34,653 bases of DNA from an uncultured Myxococcales bacterium (GTDB taxonomy: Bacteria > Myxococcota_A > Polyangia > Nannocystales > Nannocystaceae): NCBI GenBank assembly GCA_902826865.1, contig CADEGN010000058.1:1-34653 (forward strand), read 5' to 3'. A program made the position numbers and the translations under genes. Under the pieces are notes generated by a model, which worked only from the letters and a program-made list of their open reading frames with translations, had not been told where the DNA came from and did no database searches. Below, one piece after another: positions 1-7,803 of this stretch. Within the stretch, counting starts at the first letter, position 1. Every line of letters begins with the position of its first letter.

Positions 1-5
1 CACGG

Positions 6-50
6 AGCAGGGTGTCCGGAAGAACGCTTCGCGTTCTTCCGCACCCTGCT
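6..50 (-). terminator. Long hairpin downstream of the metalloprotease gene
   Basis: Positions 6-14 pair with 42-50, and 17-26 pair with 32-41, leaving a 2-nt bulge at 15-16 and a 5-nt loop at 27-31, about 19 bp in all. It begins 8 nt past the stop codon of the minus-strand metalloprotease gene, so a transcription-termination or mRNA-end role is likely. No T-run can be seen because the window ends. A degenerate relative of this sequence lies at 34562-34592 downstream of the last gene. Confidence 0.6.
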
Positions 51-58
51 AGAGCGGC

Positions 59-1297
59 TCAAGGGTGCACGCGGATCTCGTAGGTCCCAATCGCTCCATA
101 GTCGCCCTGGGACGTGACACGCAGCCGATAGCGCCCGGCCGGAAGCGCCGGGTTCTCGCCCAAACCTCCGACGAGGTCACCCTTGTCATCGACCAAGTCG
201 ACCAAGACCAAGGCCGCCGACACGTCGATCGCCCCCGCATCGATCGTTACGTCTCCGCCCGCCCAGTCGAAGTGGAATACGTCGACATCGTCGGGTTGCT
301 CGAGCGTCGCCGTGCGATACAGCTCATCGTTGGTCCCAAGACACAGGGACGCCGGCGTCGCTTCAGCGAAGTCGTCGGCGTGCCAGCCGGTCGCCGACTC
401 GCCAACGTCCATCAGGCGTTCACGAATGATCTCCATCTCATCTTGAATCTCGTCGGGGTCCTTCTCGTGGTGTCCGGAGGCCCATCCATTCCGCTCCCCC
501 TTGCCGCCGCCGCCCATGATGGGTCCGTAGACCCCGTCCCACCGCGGCCAGTCTTCCCACTTGTAGAACTCTCCATCGTCCCAGACACCCGAGTGGTGCA
601 GGGTGAAGTTGTGGCCCAGTTCGTGCGCAACGCGTCGACTCTTGTCACTACCTCGCACCGAGCTGGCACCGCAGTACGATTGGGGCTCGGAATTCTGGCC
701 CAGCGCGTCCTCCGAACTGCTTGCCAGGCCGCCTGACTCATCCTCCGTGATCAGAATCCAACCCCACGCGTCCGATGCCGCGCGCACGCTGTCGTCCGTC
801 GTGACGTTGACGTCGAACATGGCGTAGTAGAGGCTGACGCGCTTCCACGATCCGATGATCTCCTCCTGCTCCCCGGGATCGAAGGTGTCGGGGTCGCCGT
901 TGCTGTTGTAGCCCGAGTAGTAGGCGCCGTCCCACTCCCCGCCGTCGAAGTCTAAGAAGAGCGCGACGCTTGCCGACGGGTTGTTTTGCAGCAGAGGAAG
1001 CCCCGAAGGCGCCAGCGTGACCTCGAGTTCTTCGTCGCACTGCTCGGGTTCGGGCGCCTCGCCTCCGGATGAGTCGCCCCCCGACGAGGCGGGATCGCCG
1101 GTGGGTGCGCCTCCGCTTTCGGCGATCCCCGTTGCGCCGCCGCTGGCGCCGTCGCTTGACCCAAAGTTCGTCGATGCGGTCGTCCCTTGATCAACACCGT
1201 CGTCCATTGGCGTGTCCGAACCGGGCGAGCAAGCCAGCAACGCAAATGCGAGCGGCGCCGGCAAAGTGTGAGCGAGCGGGGGGCGAGTGGTGCTCAT
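59..1297 (-). CDS. Secreted metzincin-like zinc metalloprotease lipoprotein with C-terminal PPC-like domain
   Basis: Predicted secreted peptidase of 412 aa. The start at 1297 is chosen because it gives a lipoprotein signal peptide (residues 1-23, lipobox LLAC with Cys23); a longer in-frame extension to 1498 has no signal-like features. Residues 24-88 are a Ser/Gly/Asp/Thr-rich linker typical of myxobacterial surface lipoproteins. The catalytic motif HELGHNFTLHH (residues 225-235) gives His225, Glu226, His229 and His235 as zinc ligands and base, the HExxHxxxxxH spacing of metzincins. The stretch YGPIMGGGG (Met261) is a plausible Met-turn. The last ~100 residues, with a DDVDVFHFDW strand and a YRLRV strand near the end, resemble a bacterial pre-peptidase C-terminal (PPC) domain. 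The substrate is unknown; extracellular proteolysis is inferred from the family. The gene stands alone and ends in the hairpin at 6-50. Confidence 0.85.
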   Translation of the reverse strand: MSTTRPPLAHTLPAPLAFALLACSPGSDTPMDDGVDQGTTASTNFGSSDGASGGATGIAESGGAPTGDPASSGGDSSGGEAPEPEQCDEELEVTLAPSGLPLLQNNPSASVALFLDFDGGEWDGAYYSGYNSNGDPDTFDPGEQEEIIGSWKRVSLYYAMFDVNVTTDDSVRAASDAWGWILITEDESGGLASSSEDALGQNSEPQSYCGASSVRGSDKSRRVAHELGHNFTLHHSGVWDDGEFYKWEDWPRWDGVYGPIMGGGGKGERNGWASGHHEKDPDEIQDEMEIIRERLMDVGESATGWHADDFAEATPASLCLGTNDELYRTATLEQPDDVDVFHFDWAGGDVTIDAGAIDVSAALVLVDLVDDKGDLVGGLGENPALPAGRYRLRVTSQGDYGAIGTYEIRVHP

Positions 1298-1514
1298 GTC
1301 AGCATGGTGGCATCTCGGAGGGCGAATACGAAAGCGAGCAACGTAGCTGTGTTTGTCGCGCGGGTTACCGTTCAGGCTGTCACCAAGCACCACGGAGGAT
1401 CGGACAGACCTTCGGCATTCGACCATCTGAAACTGACACGGCTCGAGCGACGAGTTGGTCACGACAGAAGCGGATCCCCTCCGCGAGCGCGACCGCAAGG
1501 ACCCGCGTCGCGGC

Positions 1515-1682
1515 TTAGCTCAACCGGGATCGTCGATCAAGGAGCCAGGTCCCGATGATCCGGCCACTGACGTTCCAGCGATCGTCGCAGGAGCGTCGTC
1601 GGTCCCGACGCTCAAGCTCGCCGCCGGACGAGCACGCCGCGGTCGCAAGCACGAGGATCGCGGAGCCACGCACGATATCCAT
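1515..1682 (-). CDS. Possible short lipoprotein or lipoprotein remnant (55 aa)
   Basis: From the ATG at 1682 the minus strand encodes 55 aa with a hydrophobic leader (MDIVRGSAILVLATAACSSGG) ending in a non-canonical lipobox, TAAC, with Cys17. Charged residues follow, then a short SGRIIGTWLLD segment. A G-T-W segment early after the signal peptide occurs in small lipocalin-like lipoproteins, but only the first few residues are present before the stop. It could be a genuine tiny lipoprotein, the 5' remnant of a truncated gene, or chance coding in GC-rich DNA. No convincing ribosome-binding site is seen. Confidence 0.25.
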   Translation of the reverse strand: MDIVRGSAILVLATAACSSGGELERRDRRRSCDDRWNVSGRIIGTWLLDRRSRLS

Positions 1683-1775
1683 GAAGGCGCGCAAGTCGGG
1701 CGCTGCCAGATCGCCCGGGTCTTCTCGCCGAGCCGGGGCGGCGCTTCTCCTCCAGGTCCGAGGACCCCACGGTGA

Positions 1776-1890
1776 CGCTTCGAAGCACTGATCGGACCGC
1801 AACCTCACCCCGCCCGCCACTCGCGCCGTCCGGTCGCAGCCGTTCAAGCAAGGCACGCTGGCAAGCACTGATCGACCCAAACGCGACCCC
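1776..1890. repeat. Imperfect direct repeat, two copies offset by 80 bp
   Basis: The 12-mer AAGCACTGATCG occurs at 1783-1794 and 1863-1874. Flanking similarity extends it to about 35 bp in each copy: CGCT at 1776 and 1856, then the 12-mer, then ACC, AA and ACCCC blocks. Both copies lie upstream of the PLP-enzyme gene. They may be regulator-binding sites or a small duplication; the role is unknown. Confidence 0.4.
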
Positions 1891-1944
1891 CTTGGCTGTT
1901 CCGCTGACGCCGTGGTCAACCCCGCCGCCGGTTGTTAAGCTGCG

Positions 1945-3717
1945 ATGGTGCGTCCGTTCGACGAGATCGCCGCGTTCATCCGCAGCAACGAAGTCGGGCG
2001 CCGCGCATGCGTCGACACGCCATACGGCAAGAGGCTGATCTACTACGCGGACCTCACCGCGACCGGGCGCTATCTGCATTTCGTCGAGGCGTGGATCCGG
2101 CGCGTTCGCCCGTTTTACGCCAACTCGCATACGGCCGTTTCGTCGACCGGTCGCATCATGACGCAGTTGCGCGAGAAAGCCCGCTGCCTCATTGCCCGCG
2201 CGGTTGGTGCGGGCCCCGATGACCAGGTGTTGTTCACCGGCGCGGGGGCGACCGCTGCGGTCAACAAACTAGTGGGTCTCCTCGGCTTGCGGATTTCCGA
2301 GCCGCTTGAGCGCGAGTTTGGGCTCTCGAAGCACATTCCCGCCGAGCGCCGAGCTGTGGTGTTCATCGGGCCCTACGAGCACCACAGCAACGAGTTGCCG
2401 TGGGTCGAATCGACTGCGGAAGTTGTCGAGATCGAACTCGACGACAGCGGTCGCGTGGACCTCGTCGACCTCGATCGCAAGCTCAGTGCCTACCCCGATC
2501 GGCCCCTGAAGATCGGGACGTTCTCGGCGGCGTCCAACGTCACCGGGGTGATCACCAACGTTTCCGCTGTAGCCGAGATCCTCCACCGTCACGGTGCCTA
2601 CGCGTGCTTCGACTACGCTGCCGCGGGTCCGTATGTCCCGATCGACATGCGCGCGGCGGATCCGGCCCGTCGCATCGACGCACTGTTCCTCTCGCTGCAC
2701 AAGTTCATCGGCGGACCGCAGGCTTCCGGTGTGCTTGTTGCCAACCGGGCGCTGTTTCGCAGCCGCGTGCCCGAGCGTCCCGGCGGAGGTACCGTGGACT
2801 ACGTCGCAGGTACCCGACCCGACGCCATCGACTACGTTCGCAGGCTCGACGAGCGCGAGGAGGGCGGCACGCCGTCGATCCTGGGTGACGTACGAGCCGG
2901 GACCGCGTTCTTGGTCAAACAGATGATCGGTCCCGAGCGCATCCTCGCCCACGAGACGGAGTTGGCCGCACGCGCGTTGGCGCGTCTGACCCGCCATCCA
3001 CGGATTCGCTTGCTCGGTCCGCTTGGTCTGCCCCGCCTTTCGATCCTCTCCTTCAACGTCGAAGGGCTTCACCACGATCTCGTCTCAGCGCTCCTGGATC
3101 ATCTCTTCGGGATCCAGAATCGCGCCGGCTGCTCCTGTGCGGGCCCCTATGGCCACCGGCTCCTCGACATCGATCAAAGCGAGTCTGAGCGGTTCCGCCG
3201 GCAGATCCAGCGTGGTGTGGGCGGGATCAAGCCGGGTTGGGTGCGCCTCACGCTGCCGTTTTTCGCCAACGAAGATGACTTCGAGTTCTTGATGAGCGCC
3301 GTCGAGTTCGTCGCCGATCACGGGCAGCATTTCGTCCCTCTCTACCGGCTCGGATGGGGCGATGGCGTGTGGTACCACATCGCTCGCCCGGTTCCCGATG
3401 CCGAGCCGATCGAGCTCACCGTGGAAGCCCTCGAAGAAGCGGCGCAGAGCTTCGCGGCGGGGGATCACGAAGCGCCGATGTCCGAACAGCAGGTCCTGGC
3501 CGAGCGCCGCCGCTATGTCGAGGAAGCGCGCAGTCTTGCCGCGGAGCTGGCCGCGCGATGGGCCGCCCAACCACCCCGATGGGACCCACCCACCGGCGAC
3601 CCGGAGATCGACGAGCTGGTGTGGTTCCGCTACGTGCATACGACATCGCTTGCAACGCCTGGCGCCTCACCCTATAGCTCGGACCGCGACGCGAACGGCG
3701 AAGCCGCCGCCCAGTGA
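1945..3717 (+). CDS. Class V aminotransferase-fold PLP enzyme, cysteine desulfurase-like, with long C-terminal extension
   Basis: Cytosolic PLP enzyme of 590 aa. The N-terminal ~470 residues follow the NifS/SufS fold: the FTGAGATAAVNKL segment (about 97-109) at the cofactor phosphate, EHHSN (145-149) for ring stacking, Asp223 in FDYAAAGP contacting the pyridine nitrogen, and Lys253 in SLHKFIGGP as the Schiff-base lysine. Cys398 in NRAGCSCAGPYG aligns with the catalytic cysteine region of group II desulfurases (RxGHHCAQP in SufS), so sulfur or selenium release from cysteine is plausible. The usual family length is about 400 aa. Here the last ~120 residues form an additional mostly helical, Glu/Arg/Ala-rich tail without a recognised domain. 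No SufBCD, IscU or tRNA-thiolation partner lies nearby, so the sulfur acceptor is unknown. The 65-bp gap to the downstream kinase allows co-transcription. The fold is near certain; the exact reaction is inferred. Confidence 0.85.
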   Translation: MVRPFDEIAAFIRSNEVGRRACVDTPYGKRLIYYADLTATGRYLHFVEAWIRRVRPFYANSHTAVSSTGRIMTQLREKARCLIARAVGAGPDDQVLFTGAGATAAVNKLVGLLGLRISEPLEREFGLSKHIPAERRAVVFIGPYEHHSNELPWVESTAEVVEIELDDSGRVDLVDLDRKLSAYPDRPLKIGTFSAASNVTGVITNVSAVAEILHRHGAYACFDYAAAGPYVPIDMRAADPARRIDALFLSLHKFIGGPQASGVLVANRALFRSRVPERPGGGTVDYVAGTRPDAIDYVRRLDEREEGGTPSILGDVRAGTAFLVKQMIGPERILAHETELAARALARLTRHPRIRLLGPLGLPRLSILSFNVEGLHHDLVSALLDHLFGIQNRAGCSCAGPYGHRLLDIDQSESERFRRQIQRGVGGIKPGWVRLTLPFFANEDDFEFLMSAVEFVADHGQHFVPLYRLGWGDGVWYHIARPVPDAEPIELTVEALEEAAQSFAAGDHEAPMSEQQVLAERRRYVEEARSLAAELAARWAAQPPRWDPPTGDPEIDELVWFRYVHTTSLATPGASPYSSDRDANGEAAAQ

Positions 3718-3782
3718 CCGGATGTCCGGCGTGAGCCGAGGCAAGCGTCACTCTTCGAGAGCCGAACTCTGCCGGTGCTACC

Positions 3783-6542
3783 ATGTTGCCAGCGGTGACG
3801 CGCCCATCGACAGGTCTCGATGACGCCTTCGCGGAACTGGGCGCAGCCGATGACCTGGTGGCGCGGCAGGTCCTTGCCGGCGTCCGGAAGGCGTTGTTCG
3901 ATCGCGACGATGATCCTGTCCGGATCGACCGATTTGTCATCGCCAATCGCATCGGCTCGGGTGCGATGGGCATCGTCTACGCCGCCTACGACCCGAAGCT
4001 CGATCGCAAGGTCGCGCTCAAGGTCCTTGCCGCGACCGACCAGAACGCACGCCGCGACGCCCTGCGAGAAGCGCGGGCACTCGCACGGTTGAACGATCCC
4101 AACGTCGTCGTCATCCACGACGCCGGTGAGCTCGAAGGGCACGCCTGGGTCGCGATGGAGTTCATCGCTGGCATCACCCTGGATCGCGCCTCGTTGGCGG
4201 CGGGTTGGAAAGAGATCGTGCAGCTGTTCGCCGCTGCGGCCCATGGGCTTGCGGCCGCACACGAGGCCGGCATCGTGCACCGTGACTTCAAGCCGACCAA
4301 CGTGATCGTCGGCAACGATGTGCGCGGGACGAACCTTCATGGGCGCGTCCGCGTGCTCGACTTCGGGCTCGCGCATCTCGGCCCAGCAACCGCGCCCGAG
4401 GCCATGGTCACGCACGGCGACGATTCGCGGCACGACGGCTCGAGTGCACGCGTCGGCCAACCCGGCACGGTCTCGTACATGGCGCCCGAGCAGCTCGAGG
4501 GCAAGGACCCCGATGCGCGCGCCGACCAGTTCGCGTTCTGCGTGGCGCTGTTCGAAGCCTTGTTCGGCCACCGACCGTTCATCGCGGCCCATCGAAGCGA
4601 GCTGCTCGCGCAGATGCGGGCGGGCGTGTTGTCGATTCCGTTGCGGCCGCGCGTCCCTGCGTGGCTCGGGCGAGTGTTGACTCGCGGGCTCGCGCTGGAT
4701 CCCGACGACCGCTATCGGGACATGCGCGCGCTCTTGCGTGATCTCGAGTCGAATCGGGGTCGCGGGACTCGAAGTGCGGTGCTCGGTCTCGGTAGCGCGG
4801 CCGTGGCAGCGACGATCGCCTTCGCGGCGGCATCGTCGACGCGTGATCCCTGTGCGACCGCAGCTGCGGACGTAGATGCCGCCTGGAACGACGAGGCGCG
4901 CGAGCGCATGCAGGCCGGCTTTCGCGCGGTAGACGTGCCGTATGCCGAGCACGCGTGGATCGGCACCCGTGACGGCCTCGGTGCCTACGCCGAGGGCCTG
5001 GTCGCGATGCGTGCGGCTGCCTGCCAAGCGACGATGCAGCGCGGTGCGCTGGACGTGCCACACCCACGACGCGATCAGTGCCTCGACGCTCGCACCCGCG
5101 CCTTCACGCACGCGGTGCGCATCCTCAGCGAACCCGATGCGACGGTGGTCGAGCGCGCGTCGGAGGTGGTCGATGGGCTGCCTGACCTCCAGCTTTGCGC
5201 GCACGAGAGCGTCCTCGCTAGCGCACTCCCGGTGCCGGACAGTGAAGAGGACCACCTTCGCATCGAAGCGTCGCGCGACGACTTGGCGGGTGCGAATGCG
5301 TTGCGGGCGGCGGGCAACTACGCAAACGCGGATGCGCTCGCCACGGGCGCGCTGGCGACCGCAAACGAGATCGGCTACGCACCACTCATCGCGGAGGCCG
5401 AGGACTCGCTCGCTCTGCTGCGCGACATCCAGGGCGAGACTGCCGAAGCCGAACGGCTCTGGCGAGACGCCTTGTTCGTCGCCGAGACCAACGATCACGT
5501 CGAGGTGGCGGCGTTGGCGTCGACGAGTCTGGTCGTCCTGCTCGCGCAGGACCGGAGCCGAACCGAGCGCGCCGAGGAGATGGCTGCTCGGTGCTGGGCG
5601 GTGCTGGTGCGCGCCGGCGAGCCGACTGACCTCGTCGCAGACTATTTGCAAGCGCAGCGGATGATCCACATGAACGCGGGGAACTACGCCGACGCGCTTG
5701 CGTGGAGCGAGCGGGCGATACAGCTGGCGGACAATCCCATACTCGAGGCGACGGCGCTCAGCGGGCGGGGGGCGCTACTCGATCGACTCGGCCGCCCCGA
5801 GGAGGCGGTGCACGACATGCAACGTGCGCTCGAGCTCGTGCGCAACACGCTGGGGCCCGACCACCCAATTGCGGGCGACTACATGTTCAATCTTGGGAAG
5901 GTACTCAGCTCTACGGGAGAGTTCGAGCGCGCTCGCGTGTTGTTTGACGATACGCGCGTCAACGTCGAGCGCAACCTCGGTGCGTACCACGCGTTCGTCG
6001 CTGATATCGAGCAGCAGCTCTCGTTCGTCTACGAAGGAGCGGGCGATCTTGCTCGCGCGATCGAGAGCGCTCGTGCTGCGATTCGCATCCTGTCTGCGAA
6101 CGACGAGGCCACGCCCTACGTGGTGGCGCGAAAGCGAGAAACCCTCGCATGGCTGCTGTTGAAGAACGGCGATACCGAGCAGGCTCTCGCCGAGTTCGAG
6201 GCCCTGCATCGGCTCTTCGACCAGCACGGCACTGCGGACGCGCTCTCCGCCATCTACGCGCTACACGGCAAAGGCGAGACGCTGCTCGCGATGAACCGGC
6301 CCGGCGACGCGCTCGCGCCCCTCGAGGAAGCGCGTTCGCGCGCGGCGGAGCGTCGTGAGTCGCCGCTGTTTCGCGCGGGCATCGACATTTCCCTCGGCAA
6401 ATCGCTCGTCGCCGCTGGGCGCGACCGCGCGCGTGCGCTCGCATTGGTCCGCGATGCGATTGCCACGCTTGCCGCTTCACCCAACAACCTTGCCGACGAT
6501 CTCGCCGAAGCTCGCGCGTGGCTGCGCAAGCACGCGCCGTGA
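3783..6542 (+). CDS. Transmembrane Ser/Thr protein kinase with C-terminal TPR array
   Basis: A 919-aa Hanks-type kinase. The kinase domain spans about residues 50-325: glycine loop IGSGAMG (57-63), Lys80 in VALK, Glu96 in the C-helix, HRDFKPTN (166-173, catalytic Asp168), DFG (193-195) and APE (234-236), all intact, so it should be active. Residues 331-350 (AVLGLGSAAVAATIAFAAAS) form one membrane segment. Residues ~355-490 form a Cys-containing region seen also in the second kinase of this window. From ~495 to the end there are repeated helix pairs with TPR-type spacing (AAGNYANADAL, NAGNYADALAWSERAI, RLGRPEEAVHDMQRAL, STGEFERARVLFDD, GDLARAIESARAA, KNGDTEQALAEFEAL), a protein-interaction scaffold presumably outside the membrane. 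No PASTA domain is present. Substrates are unknown. It follows the PLP-enzyme gene by 65 bp. The ATG at 3783 has only a weak GGTG upstream. Confidence 0.92.
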   Translation: MLPAVTRPSTGLDDAFAELGAADDLVARQVLAGVRKALFDRDDDPVRIDRFVIANRIGSGAMGIVYAAYDPKLDRKVALKVLAATDQNARRDALREARALARLNDPNVVVIHDAGELEGHAWVAMEFIAGITLDRASLAAGWKEIVQLFAAAAHGLAAAHEAGIVHRDFKPTNVIVGNDVRGTNLHGRVRVLDFGLAHLGPATAPEAMVTHGDDSRHDGSSARVGQPGTVSYMAPEQLEGKDPDARADQFAFCVALFEALFGHRPFIAAHRSELLAQMRAGVLSIPLRPRVPAWLGRVLTRGLALDPDDRYRDMRALLRDLESNRGRGTRSAVLGLGSAAVAATIAFAAASSTRDPCATAAADVDAAWNDEARERMQAGFRAVDVPYAEHAWIGTRDGLGAYAEGLVAMRAAACQATMQRGALDVPHPRRDQCLDARTRAFTHAVRILSEPDATVVERASEVVDGLPDLQLCAHESVLASALPVPDSEEDHLRIEASRDDLAGANALRAAGNYANADALATGALATANEIGYAPLIAEAEDSLALLRDIQGETAEAERLWRDALFVAETNDHVEVAALASTSLVVLLAQDRSRTERAEEMAARCWAVLVRAGEPTDLVADYLQAQRMIHMNAGNYADALAWSERAIQLADNPILEATALSGRGALLDRLGRPEEAVHDMQRALELVRNTLGPDHPIAGDYMFNLGKVLSSTGEFERARVLFDDTRVNVERNLGAYHAFVADIEQQLSFVYEGAGDLARAIESARAAIRILSANDEATPYVVARKRETLAWLLLKNGDTEQALAEFEALHRLFDQHGTADALSAIYALHGKGETLLAMNRPGDALAPLEEARSRAAERRESPLFRAGIDISLGKSLVAAGRDRARALALVRDAIATLAASPNNLADDLAEARAWLRKHAP

Positions 6543-6665
6543 ATGCTGCGTCGCCTTCACCGATCTGGCGCTCGAGGAGTCGGCCCGAACGCGGACGGAT
6601 CGACGATCGCACGGGCGCTATCGAGCTTCGATCGCGGGCACCTTGACGCCCAGGTGGCCCTGATC

Positions 6666-6682
6666 GTGGCGAGAGCCTTGCC
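6666..6682 (+). promoter_or_regulatory. Candidate sigma-54 promoter for the CheX-like gene
   Basis: TGGCGAG at 6667-6673, four bases, then TTGC at 6678-6681 matches the -24/-12 form TGGCACG-N4-TTGC at 9 of 11 positions and obeys GG-N10-GC (GG 6668-6669, GC 6680-6681). Transcription would start near 6693, about 33 nt before the ATG at 6726. It lies in the 183-bp gap after the kinase gene. No upstream activator site is evident. Confidence 0.45.
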
Positions 6683-6725
6683 AACCGAGCGGCGCCGCCG
6701 CAAAGGATCGCCAACAAGGGGCCCT

Positions 6726-7256
6726 ATGCAGCTCTCACTCGATGAAACCGTCGTGAACGCGATTGTAGCCGCCGCGGCGTCAGGCTTCTCGATGACGGGC
6801 GTGGCGCCGGTGCCGGTCGGCGCGAGCCGCATCTCCACCGCTCGTCACGAGTTGTCCGTTATTGTCGGACTTGTTGGCCGCAACAGCGGGAACATGACCC
6901 TCAACGTCTCCCGCGGAGCGATGTTCTACCTCGCGGAGTGCTTCACGGGCGAGAAGCAGGTCGAGGTGAACGAGGAGAACATCGACGCAGTGATGGAGCT
7001 GGGCAACATGCTCGCCGGTGCGGTGAAGGAGCAGCTTCTGACGACGGAGTATCACATCGAGCAGATTTCGCTGCCCTCGATGATCGCCGGCCAACGCTAC
7101 GACGTCGTATATGCCCGCGGGATCCTCTCGGTGACTGTCGAGTTCGAGATCGCCGAGATGCCAGTCACTGCGTTCTCTGATCGATATTTCTCGATCACGA
7201 TCTCACTCCTCAAGGGCTCGGGTCAGTCGTTCGCGGAGCCGCCCAAAGCCGCCTGA
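6726..7256 (+). CDS. CheX-family (CheY-P phosphatase-like) protein
   Basis: A 176-aa cytosolic protein of the CheC/CheX/FliY fold. The ATG at 6726 follows an AAGGGG ribosome-binding site; an upstream in-frame ATG at 6543 would add non-conserved Arg-rich sequence. Residues 87-94 (DAVMELGN) match the [D/S]-x3-E-x2-N signature of CheY-P phosphatases, with Glu91 and Asn94 as the residues that position water on the aspartyl-phosphate. Only one such motif is present, as in CheX (CheC has two). The alpha/beta pattern and the GNMTLNVSRG and VEFEIAEMPV strands fit. No chemotaxis genes (cheA, cheW, mcp) are in the window. A plausible partner is one of the stand-alone or output receivers nearby (REC-HDOD, REC-EAL), but this is inference. 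A sigma-54-like site precedes it. Confidence 0.8.
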   Translation: MQLSLDETVVNAIVAAAASGFSMTGVAPVPVGASRISTARHELSVIVGLVGRNSGNMTLNVSRGAMFYLAECFTGEKQVEVNEENIDAVMELGNMLAGAVKEQLLTTEYHIEQISLPSMIAGQRYDVVYARGILSVTVEFEIAEMPVTAFSDRYFSITISLLKGSGQSFAEPPKAA

Positions 7257-7260
7257 ACGG

Positions 7261-7659
7261 TCATCGGATGGCACGTGCACGCGCTCGAGCGGCGCGGACA
7301 TCCTTGGGTCCGAAACGACTCGATAGGTCGTCGACCACCCTGCTGTAGAGGCCGGCCGCGTAGCCGAGTCTACGGATCAACCGGTAGCGACCGACAACCA
7401 CCGGCGTTGGCTGGGACGCTTCGTTGCTTCCAGCCGAGCTCGTTGCGAGGCCGGGCTCCTTGGTGCCGGAGTGCAGCGAGGGCGGCGGACTCACGATCGA
7501 TCCCGTAGACGGATCGCCGTACATTCGAGCGAGTTCGGCCAGCACCGTCGCGCAAGCGCTGCAGCCATCAAGGTGACCCTCGAGCACCAGCCGTTCCGCG
7601 TCGGCGAGTTTGCCCCCGATGAACGCTTCGAGCACGGACGGGTCGGGACACGCGGTCAT
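7261..7659 (-). pseudogene. Truncated zinc-finger (HC2) Ser/Thr kinase: anti-sigma-type finger plus first strand of a kinase domain
   Basis: A 132-aa product. Residues 1-47 form a zf-HC2/ZAS-type finger with Cys4, His29, Cys33 and Cys36 (H-x3-C-x2-C) as ligands. Residues 50-88 are a Ser/Pro-rich linker. Residues 90-99, GRYRLIRRLG, are exactly the entry strand of a Hanks kinase N-lobe, but the next residues (YAAGLYSRVVDD...) are not the expected glycine loop and the protein ends 33 residues later in an Arg/Ala-rich tail. In myxobacteria, HC2-linker-kinase proteins are normally many hundreds of residues long, so a deletion or rearrangement after Gly99 is likely. The remaining finger could still act as a small soluble anti-sigma-like protein. 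No sigma factor gene is adjacent. The gene is convergent with the CheX-like gene (4-bp gap). Confidence 0.6.
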
Positions 7660-7696
7660 GGTGTTTCCGTCGGCGCGGACCGAAGGGGGACCTCAC

Positions 7697-7719
7697 GCCG
7701 GGCTCCCCGTTTGCCCGGC
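7697..7719. promoter_or_regulatory. Stem-loop in the divergent control region
   Basis: The 7-bp perfect arms GCCGGGC (7697-7703) and GCCCGGC (7713-7719) flank a 9-nt loop. They lie between the divergently transcribed truncated zinc-finger gene (-) and the exonuclease gene (+). The role is unknown; it may be an operator or a leader structure. Confidence 0.3.
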
Positions 7720-7737
7720 TGAACCCGAGCAGCGTTG

Positions 7738-7752
7738 ATCACGGTCTGTGAT
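7738..7752. promoter_or_regulatory. 15-bp inverted repeat ATCAC-N5-GTGAT
   Basis: The perfect half-sites at 7738-7742 and 7748-7752, spaced by 5 bp, lie about 50 bp before the exonuclease start. The geometry suits a dimeric helix-turn-helix regulator. Short palindromes arise by chance, so this is weak. Confidence 0.25.
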
Positions 7753-7803
7753 GGTAACCGAGAGGCGCTCTTGGCAATCTCTGCTGTGCCCCGGGAATCC
7801 CGC

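Larger units (their letters stand above)
1298..1944. other. Gene-poor interval between the metalloprotease and PLP-enzyme genes
   Basis: This 647-bp stretch should hold divergent promoters for the metalloprotease (-) and the PLP enzyme (+). No conserved complete gene is recognisable. It holds a possible short lipoprotein remnant on the minus strand (1515-1682) and an imperfect direct repeat with an 80-bp offset (1776-1811 and 1856-1890). A TAGCTCAACC stretch near 1514 recalls a tRNA D-arm, but no matching T-arm or acceptor stem follows. Confidence 0.5.

Noticed and set aside
1505..1580. tRNA-like sequence around GGCTTAGCTCAACCGG
   Set aside because: Only a D-arm-like stretch is present; there is no T-arm GTTCGAATCC-type block, no pairing acceptor stem and no plausible anticodon loop at the right distance.
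3672..5669. Long 665-aa open frame on the minus strand
   Set aside because: It lies wholly opposite the kinase gene, whose codon pattern and motifs are unambiguous; the Arg/His-rich product is an antisense shadow of GC-rich coding DNA.
7781..7803. Sigma-54-like TTGGCAA before the exonuclease gene
   Set aside because: The distance from GG to the nearest GC does not fit the required 10 bp and no TTGC follows.
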